Shown: positions 23,770 through 33,240, counted from the first letter of the stretch. The stretch: DNA of 64,000 nt from UBA7672 sp041398245 (GCA_041398245.1 JAWKVC010000007.1:62001-126000); one strand, 5' to 3'. A program made the numbers and translations. Notes: generated by a model not told the origin, from the sequence alone.

Positions 23770-24960
23770 ATGGCGTTGGCCATGACGAGTTGCGATGTTC
23801 TGGTGATCGGCGCGGGGGCCGCCGGCCTGATGTGCGCCATTGAGGCCGGACGGCGCGGTCGCAGCGTTATTGTCATCGACCATGCAAAAAAGCCGGCGGA
23901 GAAGGTCCGCATCTCGGGCGGCGGACGCTGCAACTTCACCAATCTCAACGTGACGCCGAAGCAGTTCCTGTCGAACAACCCGCATTTCTGCGTCTCGGCG
24001 CTGAAGCGCTACACGCAGCACGATTTCATCGCGCGGGTCGATGCGCGGGGCATCGCCTGGCATGAGAAAACGCTCGGCCAGCTGTTCTGCGATGGATCAG
24101 CCACGCAGATCGTGGACATGCTGGTGGAGGATCTGAAGGACGCAGGCGGAGATCTGCGGCTCGGCGTCGAACCCGGCGAAGTTGAGCGGTCGTCCGATGG
24201 CTGGCGTGTGGCGACATCGTTGGGACAGATCGCCTGTCGCTCTTTGGTGATCGCAACGGGCGGTAAGTCGATCCCGAAAATGGGCGCGACAGGCTACGCG
24301 TATGATGTCGCACAGCAGTTCGGTCTGAAGATCGTCGAACCGCGCCCTGCCCTTGTGCCGTTCATTTTCAATGAACCGAAGCTGGAGCCGATCGCAGCGC
24401 TGGCGGGCGTTTCGGTGGACGCGCGCGCAAGCTGCAATGGGACCAGCTTCGACGAGGGTCTGCTGTTCACGCATCGGGGTTTGTCTGGACCCGCGATCCT
24501 CCAGATCTCGTCCTACTGGCGCGAAGGCGATGGGGTCGTGATTGATCTGGCGCGCGGCCGGGATGTGTTCGGGGAGCTGAAGGCGGCGCGGTCCGGACGG
24601 CCGAAACTGCAACTCGACAATGCGCTGGCGGGATTCGCGCCAAAGCGGCTGGCCGACCAGATTGCGGCGCGAACACATGGGGCAGCGCGGCTGGCGGATC
24701 TTTCGGATGCGAAGCTGCACGACGTCGCCGCCGCCTTGAACGCCTGGCGCGTGACGCCGGACGGGACCGAAGGCTGGCGTACGGCCGAAGTGACGCTGGG
24801 TGGCGTCGACACGGACGGGCTGTCGTCCAAGACGATGGAAGCCAGGGCGGCGCCCGGCCTCTACTTCATCGGCGAATGTGTGGACGTGACCGGCTGGCTC
24901 GGTGGCTACAACTTCCAGTGGGCGTGGAGTTCTGGCTGGGCGGCAGGACAGGCCGTCTAG
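23770..24960 (+). CDS. BaiN/HI0933-family FAD-dependent oxidoreductase
   Basis: About 396 residues. Rossmann FAD site DVLVIGAGAAGLMCAIEA at the start, then the family hallmark KVRISGGGRCNFTN, VIATGGKSIPKMGATG in the middle, and the C-terminal FAD motif FIGECVDVTGWLGGYNFQWA. Family members are often called NAD(P)/FAD-dependent aminoacetone-oxidase-like or BaiN; the substrate is not known. Start is uncertain among 23737, 23770 and 23782; no clear ribosome site decides it. Stands alone. Confidence 0.88.
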   Translation: MALAMTSCDVLVIGAGAAGLMCAIEAGRRGRSVIVIDHAKKPAEKVRISGGGRCNFTNLNVTPKQFLSNNPHFCVSALKRYTQHDFIARVDARGIAWHEKTLGQLFCDGSATQIVDMLVEDLKDAGGDLRLGVEPGEVERSSDGWRVATSLGQIACRSLVIATGGKSIPKMGATGYAYDVAQQFGLKIVEPRPALVPFIFNEPKLEPIAALAGVSVDARASCNGTSFDEGLLFTHRGLSGPAILQISSYWREGDGVVIDLARGRDVFGELKAARSGRPKLQLDNALAGFAPKRLADQIAARTHGAARLADLSDAKLHDVAAALNAWRVTPDGTEGWRTAEVTLGGVDTDGLSSKTMEARAAPGLYFIGECVDVTGWLGGYNFQWAWSSGWAAGQAV

Positions 24961-24988
24961 CGCAGCCAGCCTCGCCGCAGCTCCGCGC

Positions 24989-25645
24989 CTAGAACTCGAT
25001 GTCGAGTTCCTCGATCTCGACGGGCTCGGCCTTGGCTTCCTCGATCCACTCCTGCATCGGGGCCCACGCCATGATGTGGTCGCGATATTCGGCGGCCTTG
25101 CCCTCCAGCGCCACGTCATAGGTCACGAAGCGGGTGCAGACCGGGGCGTACATCGCATCAGCCAGAGTTGGGTGATCGCCGAACAGCCATGGCCCTCCAT
25201 GAGCGTCGAAGCACTCATTCCAGATCGTCAGCACCCGGCGGATATCGCCCTTGGCCCCGGTGAAGACGCGAAAGCCCGGATAGCGGGCCCGGAGATTCAT
25301 CGGCAGGGCCGAGCGCAGATTATAGAAGCCGCCATGCATCTCGCCGATGATCGAGCGGGAATGCGCCCGCGCCTTCTTTTCGAGCGGCAGAAGCCCCTTT
25401 TTGGGGAATTCCTCCTCAAGATATTCCCCGATGGCGAAGGTGTCCCAGATGCTGGCCCCGTTATGATCCAGTCGGGGCGTGAGAACGGTGGGCGACAGCA
25501 AAAGAAGCTCGGCCCGGTTGTCCGGATCGTCCGTAGACACGCTTTCGACCTGTACGTCGAGTTCGGCCAATTGACAGAAAAGCCAGGCCCGGAGGGACCA
25601 GGACGAATAATTCCTGCTCGATATTGTCAGTTTAGCGCCCGCCAT
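24989..25645 (-). CDS. Glutathione S-transferase family protein
   Basis: 218 residues from ATG 25645, preceded by AAGGAAAG; an upstream in-frame ATG at 25681 is less likely. Thioredoxin-like N-terminal domain begins KLTISSRNYSSWSLRAWLF (Ser-rich active-site loop), with the cis-Pro region LSPTVLTPRLDHNGASIWDT. All-helical C-terminal domain contains GPWLFGDHPTLADAMYAP. The catalytic residue is probably Ser in SSW. Cytosolic; stress or metabolite conjugation, substrate unknown. Starts back to back with phaZ. Confidence 0.87.
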   Translation of the reverse strand: MAGAKLTISSRNYSSWSLRAWLFCQLAELDVQVESVSTDDPDNRAELLLLSPTVLTPRLDHNGASIWDTFAIGEYLEEEFPKKGLLPLEKKARAHSRSIIGEMHGGFYNLRSALPMNLRARYPGFRVFTGAKGDIRRVLTIWNECFDAHGGPWLFGDHPTLADAMYAPVCTRFVTYDVALEGKAAEYRDHIMAWAPMQEWIEEAKAEPVEIEELDIEF

Positions 25646-25773
25646 GACGGCACTTTCCTTGCCCTTAATGTGTGTATGCAATCGTATGTCGCAGTGCAGT
25701 ACGCTTGGAACTAGGCTTCCTTAACGAAGCCTTTGGGGTCACGCATCTGCCTAAGAATAGAGCGCGCCTGGAT

Positions 25774-26988
25774 ATGTGGTACCACATTTACGAGGCCCAG
25801 ATGCAGGCTTCGGCGCCCTTTCGCGCTGCTGCGTTGGCCGCCCTCCAGCTGAAACCCGCCTTGAACGGCGCTGGCGACAACCTCGCCTTGCGCCAGATCA
25901 TGGCCGCGCTCGAAATGGCCAGCCGCGCCAAGCTGACGCACGTCTCGCAGCCCTTCGGCATCAATTCGGTGATGGTCGACAACCGCGAGGCGCTGGTGGT
26001 CGAGGAAGTCGCCCACGACCTGCCCTTCGGCCGGCTGCTGCATTTCCGCAAGGATGTCGATTCCGCCCAGCCCAAGGTGATGATCGTCGCCCCCCTGTCC
26101 GGCCACTTCGCCACGCTCCTGCGCAATACGGTGAAAACCATGCTGCAGGACCACGACGTCTATATCACCGACTGGAAGAACGCGCGCGACGTGCCGCTGT
26201 CGCAGGGCCGCTTCGGTTTCGAGGACTATGTCGATCACCTGATCAAGTTCCTCGAATTCCTGGGACCGGGCGCGCACATCGTGGCGGTGTGCCAGCCCTG
26301 CGTGCAGGCCATGGTGGCGACAGCGGTGATGGCGGCGCAGAAACACCCGTGCGAGCCGCGCTCGCTGACGCTGATGGCCGGGCCGATCGACTGCCGCATC
26401 AACCCGACCGCCGTGAACAAGCTGGCGACGGACCATCCGATCGAATGGTTCAAGACCAACCTGATCTCGACCGTGCCCTTCCCCCTGCCGGGCTGGGGAC
26501 GCCGGGTCTATCCGGGCTTCATGCAGCTGACCGCGTTCATGGCGATGAACCCCGAGCGGCATCTGGACGCGCACAAGACCCTGTTCAAACACCTTGTCGA
26601 GGGCGAGGTGGACGAGGCCGAGAAGATCAAGACCTTCTACGACGAGTACTTCGCCGTGCTCGACCTGACCGAGGATTTCTACATCGAGACCGTGCAGTGG
26701 GTCTTCCAGGAGATGCGCCTGCCGCTTGGCCAGCTGACCCATCGCGGCGAGCTGGTCGACTGCTCGAAAATAACGCGGACAGCCGTGCTGACGGTCGAAG
26801 GCGAGCGCGACGACATCTGCGCCGTTGGCCAGACGGCGGCGGCGCACGACCTGATCACCAAGCTGCGGCCCCACCTGCGCAATCATCACCTGCAGCCGGG
26901 CGTCGGCCACTACGGCGTGTTTTCGGGCCGGAAGTGGGAGCGGTTCATCTATCCCACCGTGCGCACGGTCATCCTGTCGACGGAATAG
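25774..26988 (+). CDS. phaZ: Intracellular polyhydroxyalkanoate depolymerase
   Basis: 404 residues from ATG 25774 (MWYHIYEAQMQ, the usual start of the family; the frame stays open further upstream). Alpha/beta hydrolase fold with the cysteine nucleophile in IVAVCQPCVQAM (about residue 178), as in PhaZ1 of Ralstonia-type enzymes, and His in PGVGHYGVFSG near the end. Also seen: VMIVAPLSGHFATLLR and VYITDWKNARDVP, typical of the family. Role: mobilises intracellular PHB granules to 3-hydroxybutyrate. Monocistronic, facing the next leftward gene with a 3-bp gap. Confidence 0.93.
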   Translation: MWYHIYEAQMQASAPFRAAALAALQLKPALNGAGDNLALRQIMAALEMASRAKLTHVSQPFGINSVMVDNREALVVEEVAHDLPFGRLLHFRKDVDSAQPKVMIVAPLSGHFATLLRNTVKTMLQDHDVYITDWKNARDVPLSQGRFGFEDYVDHLIKFLEFLGPGAHIVAVCQPCVQAMVATAVMAAQKHPCEPRSLTLMAGPIDCRINPTAVNKLATDHPIEWFKTNLISTVPFPLPGWGRRVYPGFMQLTAFMAMNPERHLDAHKTLFKHLVEGEVDEAEKIKTFYDEYFAVLDLTEDFYIETVQWVFQEMRLPLGQLTHRGELVDCSKITRTAVLTVEGERDDICAVGQTAAAHDLITKLRPHLRNHHLQPGVGHYGVFSGRKWERFIYPTVRTVILSTE

Positions 26989-26991
26989 GCG

Positions 26992-27582
26992 TCAGGCCGG
27001 GCGACTCCTCGCCGGCAGCTTGCGCGTCGCGCGGATGGTGAGCTGGCTTGCGCCAGCATCGCGCAGCAGCGTGATGAGACTCCAGAAAGCATCCGTCGAC
27101 GCCGTTCCGAAGTCGACGACCAGCGCGTCGGGATAGATGCCCAGCGCATGGATGACGTCGGGCGGGCGCTGGTCGGCGCCGGAAACGCGCTTGTCGTCTG
27201 GATCGTACCAGTGCTCGAACCATGACTGCACGAGTTCGCCCATGTCACGCGTGAGATCGTGGCTGATCTCCACATCATCCCAGCTCAGCTGTACCAGCCG
27301 CACCTTCATCGCGCCGGCTGTGCCTTCGATGGGATCGAAGACAAGCTGCCGGTCGGGTACGAGTTCGGCCACCAGCGAGGCGTCCATCTTGCCCTTCACA
27401 TCAGTGATGAAATCGATCCGGTAGTGCGACCCGTAGAGATTGGGATTGGTGTCGCGCTCGGTGGGAACCTCAGCCGCGCCGCCGGGATGCTGGGCGAAGC
27501 GGTTGCGCAGGAAGGCGACGAACTGCTGCATGTAAAGGTCACGCGCATCGGTGACGAGCTGATTTCCGGTGGTCTGGGTCAT
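26992..27582 (-). CDS. Conserved-looking hypothetical protein
   Basis: 196 residues from ATG 27582; an in-frame ATG at 27612 is an alternative. Soluble and acidic, no signal or membrane helix. Visible blocks: YMQQFVAFLRNRFAQHP, YRIDFITDVKGKMDASLVAE, WFEHWYDPDD and ALGIYPDALVVDFGTAS. No family recognised. Downstream of the hemolysin III gene in the same direction (67 bp) and convergent with phaZ. Confidence 0.65.
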   Translation of the reverse strand: MTQTTGNQLVTDARDLYMQQFVAFLRNRFAQHPGGAAEVPTERDTNPNLYGSHYRIDFITDVKGKMDASLVAELVPDRQLVFDPIEGTAGAMKVRLVQLSWDDVEISHDLTRDMGELVQSWFEHWYDPDDKRVSGADQRPPDVIHALGIYPDALVVDFGTASTDAFWSLITLLRDAGASQLTIRATRKLPARSRPA

Positions 27583-27649
27583 TCCCGAGCCATAAGACAG
27601 GGACGCAGCCAAGCCAATGGCGGCGTCCCCGTTTCATGCCGTCGAACGT

Positions 27650-28345
27650 TCAGAGCAGCGGCGTGTTGGCGATGTCGAGATAGATCGCGGCGAAGTGGCA
27701 GGAGGCGGCCGCGATGACGAAGCCATGCCAGATCGCCGAGTTGAAGGGCAGCTTCTTGTTGACGTGGAAGATGACCCCGATCGTGTAGAGCACGCCGCCC
27801 GCGGCCAGGAGGCCAAGGCCAACCGGCGACATCGAGTGGATCAGGCGGTCGATAATGGTGAGCGCGGCCCAGCCGAGCCCTAGATAGAGCGCAATGAAGG
27901 TGCGCGGGGCGTTCCAGCGGGCCAGCAGGTTCATCACAATGCCCGCCAGCGCGCCGATCCAGACCAGCGCCAGGATCGTCCACGCCACCGGACCGTCCAG
28001 CTTGGCGAGCATGAACGGCGTATACGTGCCGGCGATCATCAGGAAGATGCCGGACAGATCCAGCCGGCCGAGCGTGTAGCTGAGCTTCTGGTTGGTGTTG
28101 GAGTTGTAGAGCGCCGATGCACCCAGCATGGCGAGCAGGCCGGCGGAGTAGACCACGAGCGCAGCGGTGAGCTTGACGCTGCCCGAGGCGGCGGCGGTGG
28201 AGACGAGCACGATGCAGCCCGCGATGGCGAGAACGATGCCGACCGCGTGGACAATCACGTCCGCAAGCCATTCGATGCGGCGCGTCTGCGGATACCAGTA
28301 GGCGCCGGAGACCTCGGCAGTCCGGGAAACGATGTTGGTGCTCAT
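27650..28345 (-). CDS. Hemolysin III / PAQR-type membrane protein
   Basis: 231 residues with seven hydrophobic segments. Family metal-site motifs: VIVHAVGIVLAIAG near 32, SALYNSN near 80, RLDLSGIFLMIAGTYTPFML near 93-112, and HGFVIAAASCHFAAIYLDI at the end (two His). These are the conserved H/D residues of the CREST/PAQR fold, probably a zinc-dependent lipid hydrolase; the hemolysin name is historical. Inner membrane. GGCGG about 8 nt before the ATG. Confidence 0.88.
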   Translation of the reverse strand: MSTNIVSRTAEVSGAYWYPQTRRIEWLADVIVHAVGIVLAIAGCIVLVSTAAASGSVKLTAALVVYSAGLLAMLGASALYNSNTNQKLSYTLGRLDLSGIFLMIAGTYTPFMLAKLDGPVAWTILALVWIGALAGIVMNLLARWNAPRTFIALYLGLGWAALTIIDRLIHSMSPVGLGLLAAGGVLYTIGVIFHVNKKLPFNSAIWHGFVIAAASCHFAAIYLDIANTPLL

Positions 28346-28810
28346 ATCAATCCGCCCTTCTTTGCTGGGGCCTGGGGTTTGAATGTGCGGACCTTGTGAG
28401 GGGTTCCGATGCGAGCATTAGGCCACGAAAGACTGGCGTGAGTTGGACCCGATTGCGGCAAAGCATGAGCAGGTCTTCGGCAAGCGCACACGCCTTTCGC
28501 CATCAGCCTGAACCGGTGTTCAGACAACGCGCCGTGACGGCGGAAAAGTGTGGCTTCCACGCAGCGGTTCCTGAACTCCGTGTCAGGATCGACTGCCCGC
28601 CCGGGCGCTTCGCGAGGCGCAATCCGGACTCGATTCGGATCATATCGCAGGGAGATTGAAAGCCGTTCACGGTGATCGGTGAAATTTACCGTATCGGGAC
28701 ATATTCGCCATGAGCGCGATGATGCGCCCGCAGCAATTAGGACGCTGCGGGAAATACGTACCGAAGCCGGACCGCTTGCGGAGATTTCTGGCCGGGCCTA
28801 CTCCGGCGCC
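28346..28810. other. 465-bp gap without a supported gene
   Basis: Between two divergent genes. Short frames exist on both strands but lack ribosome sites or protein-like composition. It must hold the promoters of the hemolysin III gene and the GNAT gene; the frame of the latter is open back to 28679 but I prefer ATG 28811. Confidence 0.6.
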
Positions 28811-29482
28811 ATGACGGACCTTTCTTCCTGGACGAAGCGGCCTTCCCCCGGCGGCGACATGCTGGCCGGCGGACGCGTGCGTCTGGAGCCGCTCGACTGG
28901 GCGCAGCATGGCGAGGGCCTGTTCGCGGCGGTGGGCGGCAACGCCAATGCTGACATCTGGACGTGGATGCCGGTGGGGCCGTTCGCCGAGCCCGGCGCGA
29001 TGGAGCAGTTCCTGCTGGAGTGGGCGCACGACAAGGACGGCTGGCGCACGATGGTGATCCGCGCGGCCGGAATCGGCGAGGTGCTCGGCATGGCGAGCTA
29101 TATGCGCATCCGCGAGGCGCATGGCAGCGCCGAGATCGGCTGCGTCGCCTTTGGGCCGAAACTGAAGCGGACGCCTGAAGCAACCGAGGCGCTGGCCCTG
29201 ATGGCGGGGCATGTCTTCGACCTCGGCTACCGCCGCTACGAGTGGAAGTGCAACAATGGGAACCTGGCCTCGAAGCGGGCCGCGGAGCGGTTCGGCTTCG
29301 TATTCGAAGGGATTTTCCGTAACGACATGGTGGTGAAAGGCGTTTCGCGCGACACGGCCTGGTATTCGATCACCGACGCGGAATGGCCAACCCGGCGTGT
29401 GGCGCTGGGACACTGGCTTGCGGATGACAATTTTGCGAAAGATGGTTGCCAGAAGCGGACACTTGAGTCGTTCCGCGCGTAA
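28811..29482 (+). CDS. GNAT-family N-acetyltransferase, RimJ/RimL-like
   Basis: 223 residues from ATG 28811. N-terminal VRLEPLDWAQHGEGLFAAV, middle GEVLGMASYMRIREAHGSAE, the acetyl-CoA-binding part after FGPKLKRTPEATEALALM (Q/RxxGxG loop degenerate), and the typical RYEWKCNNGNLASKRAAERF plus GFVFEGIFRNDMVVKG end. This matches the RimJ-type subgroup with a HxxxxxGRxRDT-like tail (RDTAWYSI). Substrate probably a protein N-terminus or small amine, unknown. Followed after 15 bp by a VOC protein gene. Confidence 0.85.
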   Translation: MTDLSSWTKRPSPGGDMLAGGRVRLEPLDWAQHGEGLFAAVGGNANADIWTWMPVGPFAEPGAMEQFLLEWAHDKDGWRTMVIRAAGIGEVLGMASYMRIREAHGSAEIGCVAFGPKLKRTPEATEALALMAGHVFDLGYRRYEWKCNNGNLASKRAAERFGFVFEGIFRNDMVVKGVSRDTAWYSITDAEWPTRRVALGHWLADDNFAKDGCQKRTLESFRA

Positions 29483-29497
29483 GGGCGCCCGATCAAG

Positions 29498-30352
29498 ATG
29501 ATCACCGGCCTGGACCATGTCCTGCTCGTCTGCACTTCCATCGACGACGCCGAGCACACCTATTCCGCTCTGCTCGGCCGGGATGCGGACTGGCGCTCGA
29601 GCGATCCGGGCGGTTCGTCCACGGTCATCTTCCAGCTTGAGAACATGGCGCTGGAGATCATGGCGCCGCAGGGCGGCGGCCCGCTCGCGCGGCGGCTGCA
29701 CGGCATGCTCGACGCAGAAGGCATCGGCCTGAAATCGCTGATCTTCGCCTCGCAGAATCTGACGGAGGCGCGGGCCGCCTTCGACCGCCGGGCGCTGAAG
29801 CCCGACGAGATCACACCGGGCGAAAGCGTCGATCCCTATTCGGGCAAGGCGCGCTACTGGTCGCGCTTCCGGCTGGACGAACAGGCGACGCACGGCGTGC
29901 GCATCTTCACCCTGCAGCGCAAGACGCCGGATCCGCTCACATGCAAACCGGCCGAAGCCGGCGCCATGACGGCGCTGGACCATGTCGTCATCAACACGGC
30001 CAACCCCGACCGGGCGGCCGCGCTCTACGGCGCACGGCTGGGTCTGCGGCTCGCGCTGGACCGCTCCAATCCTGACTGGGACATGCGGCTGATGTTCTTC
30101 CGCATCGGCGAGCTGACCGTCGAGCTGGCGCACAGGATTTCGGCCGGCGTTGGCAGTCAGCCGGACAAGCTGTGGGGCCTGTCCTGGCGGACCGACGACA
30201 TCGAGGCGACGCATGAGCGCCTGATGTCCTCGAATTTCTCGGTCACCTCGATCCGCGCCGGGCGGCGCGCCGGAACAAAGGTGTTCACCGTCCGCGACGG
30301 GACGATGGGCGTGCCAACGCTGGTGATCTCGGAGACCGTTGCGGCGGCCTGA
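29498..30352 (+). CDS. Two-domain VOC (glyoxalase-like) protein
   Basis: 284 residues, starting MITGLDHVLLVCTSIDDAEH. A second similar beta-alpha-beta unit begins near residue 156 (MTALDHVVINTANPDRAAAL), giving the paired VOC fold. Metal-ligand His in LDHV occurs in both; the later ligands are not obvious in the first half, so catalysis is not certain. Known relatives are lactoylglutathione lyase-like or dioxygenase-like proteins. Follows the GNAT gene closely and is probably in the same operon. Confidence 0.82.
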   Translation: MITGLDHVLLVCTSIDDAEHTYSALLGRDADWRSSDPGGSSTVIFQLENMALEIMAPQGGGPLARRLHGMLDAEGIGLKSLIFASQNLTEARAAFDRRALKPDEITPGESVDPYSGKARYWSRFRLDEQATHGVRIFTLQRKTPDPLTCKPAEAGAMTALDHVVINTANPDRAAALYGARLGLRLALDRSNPDWDMRLMFFRIGELTVELAHRISAGVGSQPDKLWGLSWRTDDIEATHERLMSSNFSVTSIRAGRRAGTKVFTVRDGTMGVPTLVISETVAAA

Positions 30353-30430
30353 GCACCATTCCGGCGCCGTCGCAAATGCATCAACAAGCGCCTACTCCCC
30401 ATTTGCGCCCGCCTGCCCTATATCGGCCCC

Positions 30431-31036
30431 ATGAAGCCGTTCACTACGCTCACCGGAACCGCCGCGCCGCTGCCGATCGCCAACATCGACACGGACCAGA
30501 TCATCCCGAAACAGTTCCTGAAGACCGTTTCGCGCGAGGGGCTGGCCAAGGGCCTGTTCTTTGACCTGAAGACCAGGGCCGACGGCTCGCCCGATCCCGA
30601 CTTCGTGTTGAACAAGCCGGCCTACCGGCAAGCGTCGATCCTGCTGGCCAGGGAGAATTTCGGCTGCGGCTCATCGCGTGAGCACGCGCCATGGGCGCTG
30701 CTGGATCAGGGGCTATCGGTCGTGATCGCGCCGAGCTTTGCGGACATCTTCTACAACAACTGTTTCAAGAACGGCCTGCTGCCCATCGTCCTGCCGCGCG
30801 ATGTGGTTGATCAGCTGATGGCGCAGGCCGGCGGTCCGAACCATGTGTTCAATATCGATCTGGCCGGACAGACTGTGACGGCGCCGGACGGCAAGGTGCA
30901 CAGCTTCGACATCGATCAGGGCCGCAAGGCCAGCCTGCTGGCCGGGCTGGACGACATTGGCGAGACCCTGCAGCATTCCGACGCGATCAAGTCGTTCGAG
31001 GAGAAGCGCAAGCTTTCCCAGCCATGGCTTTCCTGA
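30431..31036 (+). CDS. leuD: 3-isopropylmalate dehydratase small subunit
   Basis: 201 residues, normal length. Conserved ANIDTDQIIPKQFLKTVSRE near the start, NFGCGSSREHAPWALLDQG near 80 and the loop FADIFYNNCFKNGLLPIVLP. Forms the isopropylmalate isomerase with LeuC (iron-sulfur large subunit) in leucine biosynthesis; leuC is not in this window. Its stop overlaps the start of the next gene (TGATG). No strong ribosome site is seen before the ATG. Confidence 0.95.
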   Translation: MKPFTTLTGTAAPLPIANIDTDQIIPKQFLKTVSREGLAKGLFFDLKTRADGSPDPDFVLNKPAYRQASILLARENFGCGSSREHAPWALLDQGLSVVIAPSFADIFYNNCFKNGLLPIVLPRDVVDQLMAQAGGPNHVFNIDLAGQTVTAPDGKVHSFDIDQGRKASLLAGLDDIGETLQHSDAIKSFEEKRKLSQPWLS

Positions 31037-31695
31037 TGCGGACATCTCTGATGCGGGCGATTGCGGCTTCAGCGGTCGCGACGGTCGCCCTCGCCGCGTG
31101 CGGCGGTCCTGTCGAGGGCGGACCGGAGGCCGAGACCATCGCGACGCTCGCCACCGAGACGACCGATCCCAAGATCGCCGCCGAACTCGCCCGCGACAAG
31201 GAAGAGATGGCCAAGGTGGCCAGCGAGAAACCGGCTTTCGATGCAGCGCTGGCGGCCAACGATACGGAGGCGCTGGAAAAGCTGGCGGACGAAGGCAACG
31301 CTTGGGCGCTGTTCCATCGCGGCATTGCCCGGCTCGACAGCCATGACTTCATGCTGCAGCAGGGCGGCTTCGAGGATCTCGAGGCGGCGGCCGATCATGG
31401 CCTGCCCGAGGCTCTGATCTGGGTGGGCCAGCGCAAGGCCTACGGCAAGGAAGGCTACAAGCTTCAGCCCAACTCCGGCCTGATCATGATGGAGCGCGCA
31501 GCGCGGCGCGGGAACATCGAAGCGATGCTGGCCGTCGCCGTCATGTACGAGCAGGACGCCTACATGCACGACCAGAAGAAGGCCCGCGTCTGGTATCAGC
31601 GCGCGGCCGAGGCTGGATCACCGCCGGCGAAGGATGCGCTTGCGCGGCTCGACGGCGAGGCGGCCGGCGAAGGCGAGCTGCCCTACGAGCCGTAG
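31036..31695 (+). CDS. Sel1-repeat lipoprotein
   Basis: 219 residues. N-terminal signal with lipobox (AIAASAVATVALAAC, Cys near residue 22) followed by GG and an acidic linker, so probably anchored in the envelope. The second half shows Sel1/TPR-like helical repeats: EALEKLADEGNAWALFHRGI, MERAARRGNIEAMLAVAVM and ARVWYQRAAEAGSPPAKDAL. Start chosen at the ATG overlapping the leuD stop (31036); an ATG 12 bp upstream is also possible. Sel1 proteins usually mediate protein contacts. Confidence 0.82.
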   Translation: MRTSLMRAIAASAVATVALAACGGPVEGGPEAETIATLATETTDPKIAAELARDKEEMAKVASEKPAFDAALAANDTEALEKLADEGNAWALFHRGIARLDSHDFMLQQGGFEDLEAAADHGLPEALIWVGQRKAYGKEGYKLQPNSGLIMMERAARRGNIEAMLAVAVMYEQDAYMHDQKKARVWYQRAAEAGSPPAKDALARLDGEAAGEGELPYEP

Positions 31696-31698
31696 GGC

Positions 31699-32064
31699 TC
31701 AGGTCTTGTCGTCATCATCCACATGCAGGGCGTGCAGGACGCGGTGGACCACCGGTGCCAGCACAATTCCGGAAACGAGGATCAGGACGAGGCCGCAACC
31801 CAGCGAATAGAAGCCCGCGAAGAGCTTGCCGGCTTCAGTGTGCAGCGGCGGATCGACCGGCCCCATCCCGCCCAGCAGCATGGCCGCGTTCAGGAAGGCG
31901 TCGATGGCGGGCATGTTCTCGGTGGCGATATAGCCCCACATGCCGATCCCCAGTGCGGCGGCGATCAGAACCTGTGCGACCACAATGTTGACCAGCACGC
32001 GCCAGACGAAGCGCTGGGGAGAGGCCAGCGGCTGGCCCTTGTAGTCGAAATTGAACATATCCAT
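31699..32064 (-). CDS. Small membrane protein, two predicted helices
   Basis: 121 residues. Hydrophobic stretches at about 20-45 (VLVNIVVAQVLIAAALGIGM) and 85-108 (GFYSLGCGLVLILVSGIVLA), with a loop containing AAMLLGGMGPVDPP between them. The pattern (two helices around a re-entrant-like GGMGPV) is reminiscent of small ion-channel pores but lacks a K+ selectivity filter. It ends in an acidic DDDDKT tail. Function unknown. Convergent with the Sel1 lipoprotein gene. Confidence 0.6.
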   Translation of the reverse strand: MDMFNFDYKGQPLASPQRFVWRVLVNIVVAQVLIAAALGIGMWGYIATENMPAIDAFLNAAMLLGGMGPVDPPLHTEAGKLFAGFYSLGCGLVLILVSGIVLAPVVHRVLHALHVDDDDKT

Positions 32065-32141
32065 CGCCCATCCTCCGATCCCGGCAGGCGGAGATTATCC
32101 GTCTGCCGGGCGGGGAGGAACGCCCGTCGTCTTTGCGACTG

Positions 32142-33164
32142 TTATCGGGCGGCGGCGGGGGTGCGTCCCCCGCTCTTTGTGGTTTTTTCCGCCGCGCCGG
32201 CCTTGCGTGAGGGCTTCGGTTCTGCGGCGGGATAGCTGCGCATGGCGGCGGGGATGCCGATGTCGAACGGCGTTGCATCCGACCAGAAGCGGCGCGCGAA
32301 TTTCGCGGCGTTCACGTGGTAGGGCCTGTTCCACGTGAAACGCATTTCAGCGTATTCGCGCATGGATCCGGAGAACACGCCCAGCACCCGCAGCAACCAT
32401 GACGGAATGGACATGAGCTTCAGGTCGACGCCGGCGGCTTCGGCGCCCATACGCAGGAGGTCGCGCGGCGTGCGGGTCGGGGCGCAGGGCACATGCCAAG
32501 CTTGATTGAAGGCCGAGTCGGGCGCATCCAGAAGCGTGACGGCGGCGCGGCCGATATCGGGCACATAGGCGAAAGCATGCGGAATATCCGGCTCCATCAG
32601 GAGCTGGGCGCTCTTGCCCTGCGCGACGCGGGCAAGGCCCGTGGCGCCCAGATGCGAGAGCATGACGCCGGGCCCGTAGAAATCCGGCGCCCGCAGGGCG
32701 GCCCAGCGCACGCGGCCCTCGCGGGCCGCCTTCTGCCACATACGGGTGACCTGGGCACGGACAGAGGGTTTCACGCCATGGGAGGTCAGCGGCATGTCCT
32801 CGTGCACGGGCTCGTCCTGCGGGCCGTACATGTACATGTTGTCGATGTGGACGATGCGGACGTTGGCTGCTTCGGCGGCGGCGAGAAAGTTCTCCATCGC
32901 GCGCGGCCATTTCGAACGCCACGCCTTGCCGGAGTATTCAAAGCCGATGGTGATGACCGCCTGCTGCGCTCCGGCCAGGGCGCACTTCACGTCATCCGCG
33001 TTGAGCACGTCACAGGCCATGAAGGTTGCGCCAGTCGGAAGATTCTCGGGCCGCTTGCGCTGGACGATGCGGACCGGCGTTCCGCGCGCCAGCAGGCGTT
33101 CCGCTGTCGCCTGACCCGTCGGGCCGTAACCGAACACCGTGACCAGTCCTGTTTGCGTGTTCAT
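32142..33164 (-). CDS. NAD-dependent epimerase/NmrA-like protein
   Basis: 340 residues. N-terminal Rossmann motif VTVFGYGPTGQATAERLLA (a variant GxGxxG), ADDVKCALAGAQQAVITIGF, then HIDNMYMYGPQ and RAPDFYGPGV, as in the extended SDR class; a short-chain Tyr-x-x-x-Lys is not clear (Tyr in NMYMYG). C-terminus is basic and Ala/Lys/Pro-rich. Likely an oxidoreductase or epimerase-like enzyme; exact substrate unknown. Divergent from a LysR regulator 76 bp away, which may control it. Confidence 0.8.
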   Translation of the reverse strand: MNTQTGLVTVFGYGPTGQATAERLLARGTPVRIVQRKRPENLPTGATFMACDVLNADDVKCALAGAQQAVITIGFEYSGKAWRSKWPRAMENFLAAAEAANVRIVHIDNMYMYGPQDEPVHEDMPLTSHGVKPSVRAQVTRMWQKAAREGRVRWAALRAPDFYGPGVMLSHLGATGLARVAQGKSAQLLMEPDIPHAFAYVPDIGRAAVTLLDAPDSAFNQAWHVPCAPTRTPRDLLRMGAEAAGVDLKLMSIPSWLLRVLGVFSGSMREYAEMRFTWNRPYHVNAAKFARRFWSDATPFDIGIPAAMRSYPAAEPKPSRKAGAAEKTTKSGGRTPAAAR

Positions 33165-33240
33165 GGCTGTCTCCTTGACCGTTGACAGCAGGATACGGCT
33201 AGAGCGATCATATCAAAAATGCATAGTTGGTATTTTCAAT

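Noticed and set aside
25711..26910. 399-codon minus-strand frame
   Set aside because: Antisense to phaZ, with His/Gln/Asp-rich shadow composition.
28667..30214. 515-codon minus-strand frame
   Set aside because: Antisense to the GNAT and VOC genes, which have clear family motifs.
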